Below the pieces are notes generated by a model, which saw only the letters and a list, made by a program, of their open reading frames with translations, was not told where the DNA came from and made no database searches. Source: Canna indica (Eukaryota; Streptophyta; Magnoliopsida; Zingiberales; Cannaceae). Taken from it: a stretch of 64,000 nucleotides of DNA. Shown here piece by piece: positions 60,501 to 64,000 of the stretch; positions within the stretch are counted from its first letter, which is position 1; each line of letters opens with the position of its first letter. The stretch spans positions 77,430,501-77,494,500 of the forward strand of contig CP136891.1 of assembly GCA_034359265.1 (NCBI GenBank). Direction: 5' to 3'. The translations under genes were made by a program, and so were the position numbers.

Positions 60501-61671
60501 GTTTCACTTCCATCACATTCTGAAACGACGTTTTTTTCCTTGAATGCAGGCTGAGACTGAAGAATTTAAGAAGTCAGTTTAAATTTTTAGTTCAACAATC
60601 ATACATAAATCCAACAGTAAATTTTCTCAAATATATGCATAAGTAAATGATAACATACAGATTCATGGATATCTAAATTTGGGACACTAGTGGGAGGAAA
60701 ATCTGGCATCTCTTTTCCACGTTTGGATCCTTGTGTCTTAACATATTGAAATTTTGTTAATCTTTTGTACCGAATGATTTCATCAACAACAATTTTTATA
60801 TCTGGATCTTCAAAGTTATCCCAAAAGCAATGCTGGAAATTGGCTTCAGAAACACTTTCATGATTAAGAGTTAAATTTTGAGAATGAGATTCCTTCTCTT
60901 TCATCATACGTGTTTTCTCCAGGTACCTGACATACCGTTCACCAAGGAGATTACATAATCTCATTACAGCTCTTCTTACATTGCTATTACTAATGAGCAC
61001 AGTCATTCTTCGACGACAAGTGCCAGGAAGTGCTGGAAGATCAGAAAGAGAGGACCAATCAACACGATAAAATCTTATCCCCAGGATTGCACGTTGCCTT
61101 GCATATTGCATCACTAGCTGCCTGCCAAAGCATTGCATCGCAGCAAAAGAAAACATAACAAAGAAATAAAATGAGAACAACATTCAATGATTAGGAAACA
61201 GGTATATGCAGTGAAAATGGATATGCAAATATATGTTTCTAGAACAATTTGACTAATATACCTGTCCAAACTATCAGTCCAGGAGAACCTTTTAGCATGC
61301 ATGGGTTGCCTTGGAAATGCACATCTGATAAAAGCATGATTTCTACCATCTTCCAAATCTACTGCATGTTTGACATTGTTATGATCTCTGCAAGCTGAAA
61401 GACAACTTTTATTTATAACTGGAGAACAAGAGCTTCTTCCAGTGCTTTGAGCATCAACACCAGGCGTAAGGTATATTTTTTCTTTGCTAGCACCGATAGG
61501 GCCATTTTCTTCAAAAGCAGGATTTGTGGACCCATCAATAAAAGATTGTTTCCTCTTCATATAAAATGATTCACGGTTGTCTCCACCAATACGGTTTTCA
61601 TGTTGTTTGTACTTTAATTTTCTAGAATAGCTGGAAAGACGAGATTGTCGCCTGTCATATGAGACACGAAG
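60501..61671 (-). pseudogene. TFIIIC B-block-binding subunit-like gene fragment (3 exons)
   Basis: On the - strand: exon a 61671-61262, exon b 61121-60659, exon c 60556 to at least 60501, with GT-AG introns at 61261/61122 and 60658/60557. Frames join across both introns (DSLDR|QLVMQYARQRAILG; DIHES|SQPAFKEK). The protein resembles the central part of the large plant TFIIIC subunit (GTF3C1/TFC3-like): FSWTDSLDRQLVMQYARQR, RVDWSSLSDLPALPGTCRRRM, RRAVMRLCNLLGERY. TFIIIC binds the B box of tRNA genes for RNA polymerase III. No stop occurs in the exons, yet both outer exons run directly into LTRs (61672 and 60500), so the gene is broken unless the LTRs are spliced out. Identification is from remembered family resemblance. 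Confidence 0.72.
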
Positions 61672-64000
61672 TGTTACACCCCGCCTAGGTTTATCCTTGT
61701 ATAAGGGACCTCACCTAGGAGAAGCGTAATTAGCAACAGAACAACCAACAATATATGGACAGAAATTTAAATTTACATCCAGATTCTAATCGAAAGTCCA
61801 ACCTGATAATAATAAAAGTTCAACCGTTCATAAGTGAACAATAAATTCTAGAGTCCAACTAAAAGTGCATAGTTCAACTAATAAATTAGGAAACTAAATG
61901 CTGTGCGGAAAACGTCTCCTCCTCCTCCAAAACTCTAGCTACCCCATAAGATAATGTCGTCATACCTGATGATCTAAGGCAAAAACAACAAACATCAGCA
62001 GAAGGCTAAGTAGGATTTCAACAAGATGCTATGATGCCATGTGAACAACGGAAGATATGATTCAACCATCTACTCGACGCACCTATACCAATCAACTATG
62101 TCAACTATGTCGACTATCATCTATATGAGTATGTGGTCATAAACTCAATCAAGAGCGTATTGGACATTGGGTTTCCCCTGCACTCTCGCACCCCGAGAGT
62201 GGCACCTCAAGCCCGCTCAAGCTAAAGATGCGACTATCCAAAAATGGTGGTCCGCTGACGTCTAACACCTCGATGCCGTACACACAACCCGTGTGATAAA
62301 TAGGTGATCACCGGTGTCACTTGCCCTACACCTTGGGCAATATATCAACGTTGTCCAGGGCTATCGCCCAACAGTAGGTCAACTATGCATCATGTCAACA
62401 ACTACACTACTACAACTCAACTAATATAATGCTAGTAGTCATGTCATCATGTATGAATTAAATAAATAAACAACAGCATAAGACATGCAACGTCTATACT
62501 AGCATCCTCAACTAATATGCATATAACAACATCATACTGGCAACATGTATCAACAAAATATGCATAAAGAGCTTCAATGGTAGTAGATATCAATTTTCAA
62601 CAGAATAGAACAACAAGATATATTTCGACATAGGGTAACAATCGATCTAAGATGAGATTCACCTTGACAACAACTACCACCATAGAATAACTTGGGTAGA
62701 AACCATAAAAACCGATAAAATAATACTTTTCGACCCGACACGCAAAATGAGATAATAAACATCTACTGATTTCAACATCCGAAAGTCAAATGACAAAACT
62801 GACTTCACCAATGGATTCGGGGCGTCGAGTAGGTCCAAATTCATATATAATATGATTATTTTGACCCACTATAAAGCCTCCAAATAATTATTTAAAATAA
62901 TAATCCTAATGCCTTAATAACACCTTAATACATCGCTGTTACGAAGTTCGTAACAGTGCTACAACTTGACATATCACTGCTACGACTGCAGTGTTATCAA
63001 CTTCCACTTATAACGTCAACATAACACCTATAATAAAATATAACACTGATATAAAGTATATAACACCGATATATACTTATAATTAATTTATAAGGTTATA
63101 ATATAACCCTTCATCTTCCTTAACCCAGTTCACCAACGCCGCATCTACCCGATGCCGCCGCCACCAACTCGATCCTTCGGCCGATCGGATCGCCCAGGAA
63201 GCCCGACACCGGCGCCGAAGCCAGCACGCGACGGTGGCAGTCCACCCACCTCGCACGACAGCCCTCAACGACTATCGCGCCTGGCAGTGGTCACCTGCGC
63301 GAGCGGCAACGACGCCTCGCCGGCAGCCGCTGCTCGCCGTGGCACCCCACCGGCGCCACAGCCCGCCGCATCGTGCCCCGACCGAGAAACAGCCAGGCAC
63401 CGCTGCTAACCCGACAGAAGATCATCCGAAACAATGCCGACCGGCACTGCTACCGTCGACAACGACTCGAGCGAAGAAGATTATACCAAAAATGACAAAG
63501 AAATGACGCGATTCAACCACAAATAATAGATCCGATCATGTACTGTGATCGTCTCATCGACGGCAGCTCGGACTGCGAGTAATCCGCCAGGAAATTTGAC
63601 AAAAATACGAGATCGGCAATGAGGATTCAGATCCAAAATTTCGACAACCAAGAACACGCTAAATTTTGGGAAACCAAGAAATAATCTCCGATCTACAAAT
63701 CGGCAGAAAGAACCTCGTGAATCTCATCCTACATCAAGATTACCCTACGCGAATAGATAAAAGCGTAGGAAAAGAATCCTACTGGAAATCTCCTCCGAAC
63801 TCCGATTCACCGGAGCCTTCAACTGCTGACGCCTCAAAATCCTCCGTCGACCGCCGCACCTGCTGCCGCTACAGGGATCGGGAGAGGAGAAAAATATTAG
63901 AGAGGGGTTAGGGCTTAATTAAATAGGATTAGCATTTTTCAAAAAGGCCCCTGTAAAAAATATTTTTATAACTAGGTCCAAAAAATTTTAAGGTATAACA
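61672..64000 (-). repeat. LTR (about 2.3 kb), related to the LTR at 57641-60500
   Basis: Begins tgttacacccc (61672) and reaches aaggtataaca exactly at the window end, giving TG...CA on the - strand if the element stops there. Shared with the other LTR: caaaaacaac..catcagc..ctaagtagga (61980-62015 versus 57936-57970), the block around cattgggt..cactct..gagtg (62160-62215 versus 58110-58160), and a GC-rich block (63120-63430). No PBS follows at 61671, so it is more likely a solo or truncated LTR than the partner of the first. No credible gene. Confidence 0.65.

Noticed and set aside
63083..63506. ORFs on both strands near the right edge
   Set aside because: Same GC-rich low-complexity character within the second LTR; no recognisable domain.
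57641..64000. One retrotransposon that captured TFIIIC exons between its two LTRs
   Set aside because: There is no PBS at 61671 and no PPT at 60501, the two LTRs are diverged, introns are retained, and a PBS/PPT pair already belongs to 57344-57640.

Overview
The window is nuclear DNA from a flowering plant: spliced receptor-kinase genes sit in AT-rich sequence packed with nested LTR retrotransposons, hAT and CACTA transposons, MITEs and an integrated badnavirus-like sequence. A monocot is favoured by the WAK-type extracellular architecture and the badnaviral insertion, but the species cannot be named from the sequence alone.

Host genes. Three wall-associated receptor-like kinase (WAK) genes lie on the + strand, here called WAK-A (2331-5527), WAK-B (28913-33575) and WAK-C (41004-44157). 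All share one exon plan: exon 1 holds the signal peptide and first galacturonan-binding module, exon 2 a second such module, a 108-nt exon 3 an EGF-like module, and exon 4 the membrane segment and kinase. Each also appears to have a non-coding first exon and a long 5'UTR intron. WAK-A and WAK-C are a recent segmental duplication (about 312-6740 versus 37258-45060; roughly 98% protein identity). WAK-C has lost 51 nt in frame from the EGF exon. WAK-B is an older paralogue. A fourth host gene, a fragment resembling the plant B-block-binding subunit of TFIIIC, lies on the - strand at 60501-61671, cut on both sides by LTRs.

Repeats between WAK-A and WAK-B. About 6.7-25.9 kb is a nest. A decayed hAT transposase (6769-8451) is followed by repeat R, whose copies are R1 (9081-11465 plus 14196-15010), R2 (16321-16570 plus 23759-25855) and R3 (46371-48153). 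R1 is split by a truncated CACTA element with a TNP2-type transposase pseudogene. R2 is split by a SIRE-like Ty1-copia element (16571-23758, - strand), which itself contains a hAT remnant and a CACTA end. Between WAK-B and WAK-C lie a MITE, a tRNA-derived fragment, a GC-rich stretch of unknown origin and a 5'-truncated LINE with perfect 13-bp target-site duplications.

Endogenous pararetrovirus. 48154-57273 is a rearranged, partly inverted badnavirus-like integrant in five or more pieces: RT/RNase H plus an extra 3' ORF and intergenic region; movement protein, capsid and zinc fingers with two in-frame stops; an inverted leader with tRNA-Met primer site and ORF1; an inverted capsid fragment; and the ORF2 end with the start of ORF3. 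Duplicated parts are nearly identical, so the rearrangement is young. Most of the protease, the ORF1 end and the ORF2 start are not present.

Right end. 57274-60500 is a - strand LTR retrotransposon with a 2.86-kb LTR but only about 297 bp between PBS and PPT. 61672-64000 is a related LTR of about 2.3 kb that runs to the window edge.
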